Positions 1 to 7,751 of a stretch of DNA of 16,647 bases are shown here, in pieces (position 1 is the first letter of the stretch; each line of letters starts with the position of its first letter). The DNA comes from SVQP01 sp045652835 (lineage in GTDB: Bacteria > Bacillota > Clostridia > Oscillospirales > CAG-272). The stretch spans positions 1-16,647 of the forward strand of contig JAZOLE010000141.1 of assembly GCA_045652835.1 (NCBI GenBank), in the 5' to 3' direction. The notes beneath the pieces were generated by a model. The model worked only from the letters and a program-made list of their open reading frames with translations. It was not told where the DNA came from and ran no database searches. Both the position numbers and the translations under genes were made by a program.

Positions 1-817
1 TGCCGTACCAGCCTGCGTCGATCCAGTAGTAGTCGGCACGCACGCCGTGCTTGCGGAACTTTTCAAGGTGGTAAAGGTGTCTTTCGGTGGTCAGCCCCAT
101 GCCCTCCAGCGCAAAGGGGAATTGCGCAGCGTCAAAGGGGCAGAGCTCGTGCTTGATCAGGCGGCGGAATTGATTGCTGCCCTGTACGCGGCTGCCCTCG
201 TATTCCATAAGAAGGATAGACGAGGTGCGGATGCGCTCACCCGGATGCAGGCGGAAGCGAACGTATTCCAGCCCGGAACGGACGTGCAGGGAGTCGCCCT
301 GTTCGTGCGAGAGCGTGGCGCGCCATTGACCCGACCAGCCAATCGCTGCAAAAAGCCCGCGGTTTTGGGTGTGAAATTCGAAAAACGGCATCTGACCGCT
401 GGCGGAGCGACCGCCCTCGGGGCAGAAGGTGCGCACGGTGCCCAGCGGCATTTTACTTGCGTGCACCTTGCATTCCTCGGCAACGCGGTCAGCGTGCAGG
501 TATGCCTCGTAGCCTGCGTTGCCCTCGGTATCGTAAAGTGCGAGAGGAGGCGTTTGCCCCGAGCCGTTTGCAAAGCACCATGATGCATCGCAATCCAAAA
601 TATCGCTGATGATGCCGCTGTCGCGCTCTCCCTTGTGCTCAAAGTACAAAAGCCACTTGATAGCGTTATATTGGGGGTAATGCTGCACGTGCAGCTCTAT
701 GCACAGCCCGTCGGAAAGCTCGTAGAGATAGCCGTAATCCGTAGGGGTCACGGTCGCCATGGAAAGATCGAAGGGCTTGCCGCCGTATTTGAATGAAAAA
801 CGTGGAACGAGATTCAT
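1..817 (-). CDS. Alpha-galactosidase (GH36-like), N-terminal part, runs off left edge
   Basis: The open frame begins at ATG 817-815 and stays open to the window edge (272 codons seen). The start follows a GAAAGGA ribosome binding site and an exact consensus promoter. The visible part is a beta-sandwich-type N-terminal domain (about residues 1-235) with GGRSASGQMPFF near 135-146, a pattern typical of GH36 supersandwich domains. The first strand of the catalytic barrel follows, ending in YYWIDAGWYG (263-272), which matches the (W/F)xxDxGW strand of GH36/GH27 alpha-galactosidases. No signal peptide is visible, so it probably acts in the cytoplasm on imported alpha-galactosides. The catalytic Asp residues lie outside the window, so activity cannot be judged. 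It is divergent from the surface lipoprotein operon, which fits a glycan-use locus. Related GH36 activities, such as alpha-N-acetylgalactosaminidase, cannot be excluded. Confidence 0.8.
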   Translation of the reverse strand, partial: MNLVPRFSFKYGGKPFDLSMATVTPTDYGYLYELSDGLCIELHVQHYPQYNAIKWLLYFEHKGERDSGIISDILDCDASWCFANGSGQTPPLALYDTEGNAGYEAYLHADRVAEECKVHASKMPLGTVRTFCPEGGRSASGQMPFFEFHTQNRGLFAAIGWSGQWRATLSHEQGDSLHVRSGLEYVRFRLHPGERIRTSSILLMEYEGSRVQGSNQFRRLIKHELCPFDAAQFPFALEGMGLTTERHLYHLEKFRKHGVRADYYWIDAGWYG

Positions 818-863
818 AAGCTGGTTTCCTTTCTTAGCCGATTTCCGAGTTCTTTATACTTGT

Positions 864-892
864 ATTATACCTGTATTTGACGCGCTTGTCAA
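864..892 (-). promoter_or_regulatory. Sigma-A promoter of the alpha-galactosidase gene
   Basis: On the minus strand TTGACA (892-887) and TATAAT (869-864) are separated by exactly 17 bp, an exact consensus housekeeping promoter. It leaves a leader of roughly 40 nt before the start codon at 817. Confidence 0.85.
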
Positions 893-951
893 GGTGCTTG
901 TGGGCGAAGTGACCATGAAAGTGAAAACTTGTGTCTGTTCTTTGTTGAGTA

Positions 952-981
952 TTGACAAATAATGGGGGCGCGTGATATAAT
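952..981 (+). promoter_or_regulatory. Sigma-A promoter of the lipoprotein operon
   Basis: TTGACA (952-957) and TATAAT (976-981) are both exact consensus hexamers with an 18-bp spacer. They lie about 30 bp upstream of the start codon at 1011. This promoter is back to back with the alpha-galactosidase promoter, so both units start from the same 193-bp gap. No clear cre-like or other operator was seen between them. Confidence 0.85.
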
Positions 982-1010
982 GGGATAAAGCAACAGAAAG
1001 GATCGAGGAT

Positions 1011-2447
1011 ATGAAGATCAAACGCGTATTATTTTTTTTGACAGCGCCTCTGGCGTTGCTTTTATGCGCCGGTGCATGCACCCCGCAAGAGCAGCCCGAG
1101 CTGCCGACGGAGCAGCTTTCCACCTCTCTTGAAACACAGGAGAGTGCCAAGCCCGATCCGCTGCCTTATCTGATTCCGTATCCCGACCGCATTGATCTTA
1201 CCACGCTGGACGCAGCGGTTTTTAAAGCAGCGTTTACCCGCGGCACGGCTACCGTGATCAAGCAGACCTTACAAGGGCTGGAGGCAACAGCCAAAAATGA
1301 ATCGCGCGATCCCGGCATCTCCTGGGACGTCAGCAGTATGTACGAGGCAGCAGGGTATCCCGTCAACGAGCAAACCGGAAATTTCGTGCCCTTTACCCCC
1401 GAGCAGAAAAAGGTGATCGTTTTCAAGATCCAAGCCGAGTTGGGCGGTGCGTTTGAGATGTTTTACGCGACCAACGAGCGCGAGCACGCCAAGGGCAAAT
1501 ACGCCATGACCGAGATATACGGAGGCGACTTTGAGTTCTTTGGCGAACGCGTTTCGCAGTACGTGATCTTTGAAGCAAGCGAGAGCACCGAGGATTGGTG
1601 CGTTCGCTTTAACAACGGCTTCCGCTTGGATTATTCCAATTTTGTCAGCAAGGGCAATCTCTTTGTGATCGAGCAGATCGCATTTTGCGCCGATCGCGCC
1701 GAGGCGGATGCTTATATTGCCGAGGACAGAGGCGCACCCGCGCCCGTGCCCGAGGTGGCAGCAGGGTATTACGTGTGCCTGTATGAGGACAGATTGCACC
1801 TGCCCGAGGACAACGTCAAGGGTGAGCGGTTTGATTCCTTGGACGAGGCAAAGGCGTATTGCGACAAATACATGAAATACGGCTATCGCGTGGCAAACCA
1901 AAAGGGCGAGGTGGTCTACACCCCCTATTCGCTCTTGCAAACCAATCTCTTGCGCGAAGGGTATTGCATTGTCAACTATGCAAGAGAGGAAAAGTTCAAG
2001 TACGGAGATTCCTGCACCAATCCCGCCATCAACCACGGTCCGCATCGCAGCAGCTGCGACCGCCTGATGGACTGGATTTTGTACCGCGCAGGCTTTACCG
2101 ATCAGCCCTTGGTACAGGGCAAGGTGGTAGAGAACCTGCATCCTTGGTGTGAGGAGATGGGATTTGAAAAAATCACGCGCGTTGAGGATCTGCGTGCGGG
2201 TGATATCGTGTTCGTGCGCCCTGCAGCGGACGGCGGACCGCAGCACGTGTTCATGCTGGCATCCGACGTAGAGGACGGCTCTGCGCTACGCTATGACCAC
2301 GGCTCGGATTCGCGCATCATGAACAAAAAGCAACCCACCAAAGAGCCTATCAGCTATGCCGATGCGCCATTCATCTTTGCATACCGTCCCGTAGCCACCG
2401 AGCAAAACAATATTTACTATGACGAACTGTACGCAAACGGGCAATAA
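1011..2447 (+). CDS. Lipoprotein with C-terminal NlpC/P60-like (papain-fold) domain
   Basis: This is a 478-residue protein starting after AAAGGA with 8-nt spacing. Residues 1-22 form a signal peptide (positive N-end, hydrophobic LFFLTAPLALLL), with Cys23 the likely lipidated residue in AGAC; the -3 Ala is unusual but tolerated. An acidic Pro/Glu/Thr linker follows to about residue 50. The middle (about 60-250) is not recognised. Residues 252-305 form a small YYVCLYEDR...GYRVANQKGEVVY module. The C-terminal part carries an NlpC/P60-like order of motifs: SSCDRLMDWILYRAGF (candidate nucleophile Cys349), RAGDIVFV (395-402), and QHVFMLAS with candidate His412, then YDHGS (428-432). Family knowledge suggests a cell-wall peptidase or amidase on the outer face of the membrane. 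The Cys context (SCDR rather than DCSG) is divergent, so activity and substrate are inferred. It shares a transcript with the next gene, 42 bp downstream. Confidence 0.65.
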   Translation: MKIKRVLFFLTAPLALLLCAGACTPQEQPELPTEQLSTSLETQESAKPDPLPYLIPYPDRIDLTTLDAAVFKAAFTRGTATVIKQTLQGLEATAKNESRDPGISWDVSSMYEAAGYPVNEQTGNFVPFTPEQKKVIVFKIQAELGGAFEMFYATNEREHAKGKYAMTEIYGGDFEFFGERVSQYVIFEASESTEDWCVRFNNGFRLDYSNFVSKGNLFVIEQIAFCADRAEADAYIAEDRGAPAPVPEVAAGYYVCLYEDRLHLPEDNVKGERFDSLDEAKAYCDKYMKYGYRVANQKGEVVYTPYSLLQTNLLREGYCIVNYAREEKFKYGDSCTNPAINHGPHRSSCDRLMDWILYRAGFTDQPLVQGKVVENLHPWCEEMGFEKITRVEDLRAGDIVFVRPAADGGPQHVFMLASDVEDGSALRYDHGSDSRIMNKKQPTKEPISYADAPFIFAYRPVATEQNNIYYDELYANGQ

Positions 2448-2489
2448 AGTCCCCTATATGCAGATCAAGTGAAAAAAGGAGAGAGGAAC

Positions 2490-5400
2490 ATGCCAACGAT
2501 TTTTAAAAAAATCATGCTTTGCCTGCTGTGCGCGTCCATGCTGATTGGCTGCTTTGCTTGCCGCGGCAATCAGACTGACGGGCAGGATAGCACCGAACAG
2601 GGCACGCAAGAGCCGACCGCGGATGTGGACAGATCCCAGCCGCAAACAGGACCCTTTAAGAACACGACAGATCTGACCTTTGAGAAACAGACCGTGACAG
2701 AAATTGAAAAGGTGGTCTCGGAGGAATATGAATTCTCCGCTACCCAGGGCAGCACTGTGTTTGCCGTGGGCGAGGGAAAAGCCAAGGGGGATGTGGTCAC
2801 GCTCAACGCCAATACGGTTGCCAATTTCAATATCGGCGTCAAGTTCAACGAAACCGTGACCGCCAAGTATGAGTTCAAGCTGCTTTCCACCGAACCCGAG
2901 CCGGAGGCAAATTACGACTCTGCGTACTTTGGCTTGCGTCTGTCGGGTACGGGTACGGCACCCAACCACGAGAGTGCAAGAGTGTGGATCTTGATGAAGG
3001 ACCAAAAGATCGGTATGCGTACGGGTACGTGGCCGAATTGCACCATGGTCGCCTGCCCCGTGGATTTTTCCAAGGGCGTGACCTTGTTTATCGAGGATGA
3101 CCCGGTTGCGAACGTGATCTCGATCTTTTACAGTGACAATGGCACCAAAGTCCCCTTGGCACGCCTTGTCATCAGCGACGATAAGCTGGAATTTTATTTG
3201 GAAGGAAGCGAAACGCCCGACATCACCGAGCCGCTTGACGAGCCGGTGGCAAAAACGGGCTATGCACGCATTTGGACGCATCATATGAAAAAAGCAGTCA
3301 AGATCAGCAATATGAAGGTATCGGGCGAGGCTACCGTTTCGACCACCGATCCTGTGGATATGCTCAACTCACGTGACGTATTTGCGGATACGTGGGTGGC
3401 AACCGATGACGTGGGCAGAATCACCCCCGTGGGTGGAGAAACTGCTACGCCCAACGATAAAAAGGTTGGCATTTTCTACTTTATGTGGCACAACGCCTCG
3501 GAGCAGGGACAGTACAACCTGTATGACCATACCGCTGCGTATCTCTCGGGCGGCGTGGACGCTGTGTGGGATCTGATCCCGCAGGGTAGCCTCGGCTTTG
3601 CGCACTACTGGGCAGAGCCGTACTTCGGCTATTACAACTCGGATGACGAGTGGGTCATTCGTAAGCATGGCTATATGCTTGCCGAGGCAGGTGTGGACTT
3701 TATCTACGTGGACGCCACCAACGGCATCATTTACGAGCGCAATCTGGAGACGCTGTTGCGCGTGTGGAGCGAGATGCGCACCGAGGGCTACAACGTGCCG
3801 CAGGTCTGCTTCCATTGCGGTAATACCGATTCTCTTGCCGCTGCCTCGCTCAACTTCCTGTGGAACACTTACTATTCGACAGGCAAGTACGCGGATATGT
3901 GGTTTATGTGGGATGGCAAACCGCTGATCTTTTATCCCGATTCGCTGGCAAGAACGCTGCCCGATGAAATGAACGATTTCTTTACCGCGCGTCAAAGCTG
4001 GGCGTTCACCTCCGACAGCTGGTACACCACCAAGGACGGTAAGGGACGCTGGGCATGGGCGGATATGTATCCGCAGTCTCCCGGTCTTTCCCCCAAGGGT
4101 GAGGTGGAGCAGATGATCGTCATGTGCGGCTTCTGGGCAAACGGAAGCGCGGGCACAAACGGTGGTCGAAGCTATACGCACAAGAACGGCATCCCCGCCT
4201 ATGAGGGAGATTGGGACTTTGGCTATGCGCTCATGAACACCACCTCGGGTCTGGGCCTTGCTTTCCAAGAGCACTTTGATTACGCAAAAGAGGTAGATCC
4301 TCCGCTGATCATGATCACGGGCTGGAACGAATGGTGGGCAGGCCGCTGGGGCGGCAGCGCAGGCAATGCGGCGCAGGGTCAAACCATTTGTAACGAATAT
4401 AAGGTGGATGAGAAGAATCCCAAGTACCAGTGGTACTATGTGGACGCGTTCAACACCGAGTATTCGCGCGACATTGAGCCTATGACCGGTGGCTTTAACG
4501 ACAACTATTTCTATCAGATGGTGCAGAATATCCGTACCTATAAGGGCTCTCGTGCGCAGGAGGCTGCATTTGAGCAATGGGCGATCGATATTGAGGGCGA
4601 CGTGGGTCAATGGAATATCGTAGGCCCCGAGTACCGCGATTATGCAGGCGATACCGCGCACCGTGACCACTATTCTTACGTGGGTGATTTCCGTTATATC
4701 AACACCTCGGGCAGAAACGATTTCGTGACCGCCAAGGTATCGTCCGATGCGGAAAATCTGTATTTCTTTGCAGAGTGTGCAGCGGATATTACTGCAGCCG
4801 AAGGTACCAACTGGATGAATCTGTTTATCGATGCGGACTGCAATGCGCAGACCGGCTGGTATGGCTACGATTATCTGATCAACCGCAGCCGCGACGGCAA
4901 GAGCGTGTCTGTTGAAAAGTTTGTCGGCAAGGATACTTGGGAGCTGGAGACGGTCGGACAGGGCGAATACAACCTGCGCGGCAACGTGCTGCAGATCAAG
5001 GTAGCGCGCTCGGTCATGAACCTTGGCGACACCTTTGATTTCAAGTGGGCAGATAACTCGGTAGTGGACGGCAACGTCATGCACTTCCTTGATCAGGGTG
5101 ACACCGCGCCCAACGATCGCTTTAACTATCGCTATACCACGGTACAGACCGAGGTCAAGACGCCCGAGTGCCTGACCGATGATATGATCGTGCTCAAGGC
5201 AGGCTCGTACTACGCGTTTGCAGGCGGCAAGCAGGTCAGATTGGATGCGCGTAGCACCAAGGCAACGCTCATGGGCAGAGGCGAGGAGTTCTACCTGCCC
5301 AAGGCATTTGTCGAGCAGGTGATCGGCATCTCCTGCGAAGGACTTACCATCTATGACCACTACGGCATCGAATACGTCATGCCTGCCGAGGCCATCAAGG

Positions 5401-5507
5401 CAGCAGGCAAGGCAATCACCATCACCGCCGAGGGCTTGGTAGTCATCGCACCCACCGCCATCGAGGACGGCGACGTGCTGACCACGCTGTACAGAGCGCT
5501 GATGTAA
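2490..5507 (+). CDS. Multidomain surface lipoprotein, GH71/99-like glycoside hydrolase
   Basis: ATG 2490 is chosen over an in-frame GTG at 2469 because AAAGGAGAG lies between them at the right spacing; it gives 1005 residues. A signal peptide ends in a good lipobox (LIGC, Cys21). An acidic linker leads to a beta-sandwich region (about 60-280, LamG/CBM-like). The barrel region (about 324-690) has VGIFYFMWH (326-334), WVIRKHGYMLAEAGVDFIYVD (to Asp408), a WFMWDGKPL strand (471-479), ITGWNEWWAGRW (609-620) and YSRDIEPMTGG (658-668). These recur in proteins annotated GH71/99-like. Residues about 725-880 resemble a CBM9/DOMON module (WMNLFIDAD...TGWYGYDYLINR). Residues about 898-1000 resemble the copper-amine-oxidase-N-like stalk domain common in Firmicutes surface proteins. 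The likely role is surface glycan cleavage or binding; the substrate is unknown. A strong terminator follows. Confidence 0.75.
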   Translation: MPTIFKKIMLCLLCASMLIGCFACRGNQTDGQDSTEQGTQEPTADVDRSQPQTGPFKNTTDLTFEKQTVTEIEKVVSEEYEFSATQGSTVFAVGEGKAKGDVVTLNANTVANFNIGVKFNETVTAKYEFKLLSTEPEPEANYDSAYFGLRLSGTGTAPNHESARVWILMKDQKIGMRTGTWPNCTMVACPVDFSKGVTLFIEDDPVANVISIFYSDNGTKVPLARLVISDDKLEFYLEGSETPDITEPLDEPVAKTGYARIWTHHMKKAVKISNMKVSGEATVSTTDPVDMLNSRDVFADTWVATDDVGRITPVGGETATPNDKKVGIFYFMWHNASEQGQYNLYDHTAAYLSGGVDAVWDLIPQGSLGFAHYWAEPYFGYYNSDDEWVIRKHGYMLAEAGVDFIYVDATNGIIYERNLETLLRVWSEMRTEGYNVPQVCFHCGNTDSLAAASLNFLWNTYYSTGKYADMWFMWDGKPLIFYPDSLARTLPDEMNDFFTARQSWAFTSDSWYTTKDGKGRWAWADMYPQSPGLSPKGEVEQMIVMCGFWANGSAGTNGGRSYTHKNGIPAYEGDWDFGYALMNTTSGLGLAFQEHFDYAKEVDPPLIMITGWNEWWAGRWGGSAGNAAQGQTICNEYKVDEKNPKYQWYYVDAFNTEYSRDIEPMTGGFNDNYFYQMVQNIRTYKGSRAQEAAFEQWAIDIEGDVGQWNIVGPEYRDYAGDTAHRDHYSYVGDFRYINTSGRNDFVTAKVSSDAENLYFFAECAADITAAEGTNWMNLFIDADCNAQTGWYGYDYLINRSRDGKSVSVEKFVGKDTWELETVGQGEYNLRGNVLQIKVARSVMNLGDTFDFKWADNSVVDGNVMHFLDQGDTAPNDRFNYRYTTVQTEVKTPECLTDDMIVLKAGSYYAFAGGKQVRLDARSTKATLMGRGEEFYLPKAFVEQVIGISCEGLTIYDHYGIEYVMPAEAIKAAGKAITITAEGLVVIAPTAIEDGDVLTTLYRALM

Positions 5508-5526
5508 TGCAATAAAACCATAACAA

Positions 5527-5563
5527 AAAGGCTGACTCAAGTTGACTTGAGTCAGCTTTTTTT
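5527..5563 (+). terminator. Terminator after the lipoprotein operon
   Basis: An 11-bp perfect stem GCTGACTCAAG / CTTGAGTCAGC (5531-5541 and 5546-5556) with loop TTGA is followed by a run of seven T. This is a textbook Rho-independent terminator 20 bp after the stop codon. Confidence 0.92.
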
Positions 5564-5943
5564 CATTGGATTGATTTGTGTGGATGCCGCGCTCAAAAAT
5601 TGTGTATATGTAAGGCTTTCCGCATATAGGCTTACTTCGCAGAAAGGACGCGCGCTACAAAGCCCCCCTCTTTGAGGTGGGGGGGACCGCAGCCGCGCAA
5701 GACGCAGTCGAAGCGCGGCGGTAAGCGGTGGGGGGAGTCGGTTGCCCGTTCGGGCATAGACATTTGGCGCTAAAACTAACAAATAAGTAGTTTGAGCAAA
5801 TGCGGTCTACAACCAAGCGCACGCCCGACTCCCCCCATCGCCCGCTCACAGGCTCGCTCCGCGATTCCGTCCCCCCTCGAAGAGGGGGGCTTTATAGCGC
5901 GCGTCCGCCTCGTTCGATTATTCGCTATGGGAAGTCTTTGTAC
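5564..5943. other. Gene-free stretch containing the foldback repeat
   Basis: No credible gene is seen between the lipoprotein-operon terminator and the dehydrogenase terminator. Bases 5564-5645 hold nothing I can identify. Bases 5646-5906 are the foldback element listed separately. Bases 5907-5943 show no recognisable signal. Open frames that cross the stretch lack ribosome binding sites and are composed of the G/C-rich repeat arms. Confidence 0.7.
5646..5906. repeat. 261-bp nested foldback (palindromic) element, MITE-like
   Basis: The ends are near-perfect inverted repeats: 32 nt starting GGACGCGCGCTA at 5646 pair with the complement of 5906-5875, with two mismatches. Each outer arm contains its own C6/G6 hairpin. 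Further in, GGTGGGGGGAGTCGG (5727-5741) pairs with CCGACTCCCCCCAT near 5825-5838. At the centre two 22-nt arms (5757-5778 and 5788-5809, TAGAC.../...GTCTA) pair imperfectly around the loop ACAAATAAG. The whole element can therefore fold back on itself. It encodes no protein. The outer 20 nt match the short element at 10536-10596 at 17 of 20 positions, which supports an interspersed repeat family. No clear target-site duplication is visible. Whether it moves, or instead acts as RNA or DNA structure, is not shown by the sequence. Confidence 0.75.
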
Positions 5944-5979
5944 AAAAAAGCTGCTTCAAATGCTTGAAGCAGCTTTTTT
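5944..5979 (-). terminator. Terminator after the dehydrogenase gene (bidirectional)
   Basis: AAAAGCTGCTTCAA / TTGAAGCAGCTTTT with loop ATGC, flanked by A-run and T-run, can work in both directions. On the minus strand it begins inside the stop codon of the dehydrogenase gene (5981-5979), so termination signal and coding end touch. Confidence 0.88.
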
Positions 5980-6971
5980 TATGCCATGGTCGCAAGCATC
6001 TGCTCGCTTACCTCGTATTTGGTGGGCTTGCCGCCCGAGAAACGGGCAAATTCGTCCGCCATGTAGGCAGACATGCGCCATACCTCGTTGCCAAGGCTGC
6101 CCGCAATGTGCGGGGTCAGAATGCAGTTAGGCAGCTTGTAAAAAGCGTGATCTATGGGCGAAGGCTCGGGATCTGTCACGTCCAGAATTGCGGTCAGATC
6201 GGGACGCTCGGAGAGTGCGCGTACGAGATCGTCCTCCACCACCTGTGCACCGCGCCCCGTGTTGAGAAAGGTCGCGTAGGGGCGCATGCGCGAGAAGTGC
6301 TCGTAGGTCAGCATGCCGCGTGTGCTTGCGTTGTTGGGCAGATGGTTGGATACCACCGCGCACCTCTCGAAAAGCTGCTCCAAGGGGCAAAGGGTCACGC
6401 CCAGCGCAGCGGCTTTTTCAGGGGAGATGTAGGGGTCATAGACCAGTACGCGCAGCTCGTAAGTTTTCAGCATCTCTGCCGTCAGCGAGCCGATCATGCC
6501 GCAGCCGATCAGACCTATACTCTGCCCGTAGTTGCCGGGGTATTCGGATTTGAGCGCGTGACTTTGTGCAAGCTTTTGCTCACCAAGCAGGCGCGCATGC
6601 GTAAAAAAGCCTTTGTTTGCAAGCAGGATCTGCGCTACGGTGTATTCCGCAACAGGCACGGCATTGGCAGCCCATGCGCTGAACACCTTGACTCCGCACG
6701 CAAGAAAGGGGCGCGCAAAGGCTTGCACGCTGCCCGCAGCGTAAAAAACGGCTTGCAGACGGGGCAGGTGCTGCGCGATCTGTGCCTCGGTCAAGGAGGG
6801 CATGCCCCACGTGGAAAAGACGATTTCTGTGTCTGCGGGAATGGCGTCAAGCTCGGTTGACGCGTAAATGCGCTCGTCAAGGTCGCAAAGCGTGCGCAGG
6901 CGATCTATCGCACCGGTGTCATACACGCGGTACACTTCATGTGGGCTGTTACACAGAAAAATGGCATTCAT
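5979..6971 (-). CDS. D-2-hydroxyacid dehydrogenase (NAD(P)-dependent)
   Basis: This 330-residue protein is of normal length for the family, which reversibly reduces 2-keto acids to D-2-hydroxyacids in the cytoplasm. The Rossmann fingerprint GLIGCGMIG spans residues 153-161. The catalytic trio is present: Arg240 in NTGRGAQ, Glu269 in VTDPEP and His288 in LTPHIAGS. Asp179 in VYDPY, after the second strand, hints at NAD rather than NADP preference (inference). The start ATG at 6971 is preceded by GGAGAG and overlaps the stop of the upstream isomerase gene as ATGA, a translational-coupling arrangement. With a sugar isomerase/epimerase upstream, the pair probably handles a sugar or sugar-acid derivative, but the substrate cannot be named. 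It could also be called a hydroxypyruvate/glyoxylate reductase-type enzyme. Confidence 0.88.
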   Translation of the reverse strand: MNAIFLCNSPHEVYRVYDTGAIDRLRTLCDLDERIYASTELDAIPADTEIVFSTWGMPSLTEAQIAQHLPRLQAVFYAAGSVQAFARPFLACGVKVFSAWAANAVPVAEYTVAQILLANKGFFTHARLLGEQKLAQSHALKSEYPGNYGQSIGLIGCGMIGSLTAEMLKTYELRVLVYDPYISPEKAAALGVTLCPLEQLFERCAVVSNHLPNNASTRGMLTYEHFSRMRPYATFLNTGRGAQVVEDDLVRALSERPDLTAILDVTDPEPSPIDHAFYKLPNCILTPHIAGSLGNEVWRMSAYMADEFARFSGGKPTKYEVSEQMLATMA

Positions 6972-7720
6972 AAGCTCTCTCCTATGATGTTGCCGAGCGC
7001 TTGTGCCTCGCGCGGAAGCGTGGCAAGGCGATCGTCCGGCATAAATTCAAGCAGTAGGGTGTGTGGGGTGTCAAGCAGGGAAAGGTACTGGCGCCATTCA
7101 GCTATGCCATCAGACAGCGGATAGCGGTTGCCGCCTTTCCACTCGAATACGTGCAAGTGCACAACAAAGGGCGCAAGAGCACGCAGGTACGCCATATTTT
7201 GCTCAACCGTGCGCGTCTGAAAGGGCTGCCAGTAGGTGCGAAAATGCGGTGAGTTTACCGCTTGCATCAGGCGCAGCGCATCCTCGGCTCTCTCGGTAAA
7301 GGTGCCTATGTGGCATTCGGTGCAAATTGTCACGCCGTGCGCCTCTGCCAATGCAGCAGCCGCGCGACAGTCTGCAAGCAGGGAAGTGATCTCGTCAGCC
7401 GTCATGTCCGCGCCTGATTTTGTGCCGCACCATACGCGCAGGATGTCGGTGCCAAGTCGCTTGGCGGCAAGGATGTAGTGCTCCAACTCGCCAATCGGCG
7501 TCTGCCCCAGACGAAAATACGTGCCGTACGAGCAGCAGCTTGCGCCAAATTCTCGCATCAGCGCCACCAACTCGTCAAGGCGCACCGCGTCATGGCAGGG
7601 GGCGTGCACGTCGCTGCCCCATTCAATGTATCGCAGCCCCGCATCGCGCATCGCGCCCAGAATCTCGCGCGGTGTGTGCGCGCGAAAGGATACCGAAACC
7701 AAGCCTGTGTCATGCCTCAT
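6968..7720 (-). CDS. Sugar phosphate isomerase/epimerase (xylose isomerase-like TIM barrel)
   Basis: The start ATG 7720-7718 follows AGGAGG (7734-7729); an in-frame upstream Met at 7780 overlaps the promoter and is rejected. The product is 250 residues, slightly short for AP-endonuclease-2/xylose-isomerase-like barrels (usually 250-300). Features seen are SFRAHTPREILGAMRDAGLRYIEW at the first strand and helix, a metal-site Glu135 in CTECH, His188/His190 in VVHLHVF, and Glu225 in LLLEF near the C-terminus. These fit the Glu/His metal ligands of the family. It probably isomerises or epimerises a sugar, inositol or keto-acid derivative in the cytoplasm. It is the first gene of a coupled pair with the D-2-hydroxyacid dehydrogenase (4-bp ATGA overlap). 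The substrate is not determinable from sequence alone. Confidence 0.82.
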   Translation of the reverse strand: MRHDTGLVSVSFRAHTPREILGAMRDAGLRYIEWGSDVHAPCHDAVRLDELVALMREFGASCCSYGTYFRLGQTPIGELEHYILAAKRLGTDILRVWCGTKSGADMTADEITSLLADCRAAAALAEAHGVTICTECHIGTFTERAEDALRLMQAVNSPHFRTYWQPFQTRTVEQNMAYLRALAPFVVHLHVFEWKGGNRYPLSDGIAEWRQYLSLLDTPHTLLLEFMPDDRLATLPREAQALGNIIGESL

Positions 7721-7751
7721 ACCCGTCGCCTCCTTTTGTTGTGTTGATTTT

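Noticed and set aside
2469..2489. In-frame GTG start adding seven residues to the glycoside hydrolase
   Set aside because: The extension encodes the ribosome binding site AAAGGAGAG of the ATG at 2490 and would spoil the signal peptide.
3369..5540. A 723-codon open frame on the minus strand opposite the glycoside hydrolase
   Set aside because: The plus strand has lipobox, recognisable domains, ribosome binding site and terminator; the antisense product has no recognisable domain and crosses the terminator.
5657..5890. Repeated C6/G6 blocks considered as a CRISPR array
   Set aside because: The blocks are inverted, not direct, with no regular spacers; they fit a foldback element.
5636..5925. 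TTCGC on both sides of the foldback element as a target-site duplication
   Set aside because: The two copies are not adjacent to the element ends (about 5 and 15 bases away) and a 5-mer match is expected by chance.
5935..5951. CTTTGTACAAAAAAGCT resembles the Gateway attB1 core, which could suggest a cloning scar
   Set aside because: The match is about 15 nt, mostly the terminator A-run, and the surrounding attB bases do not match; chance is sufficient.
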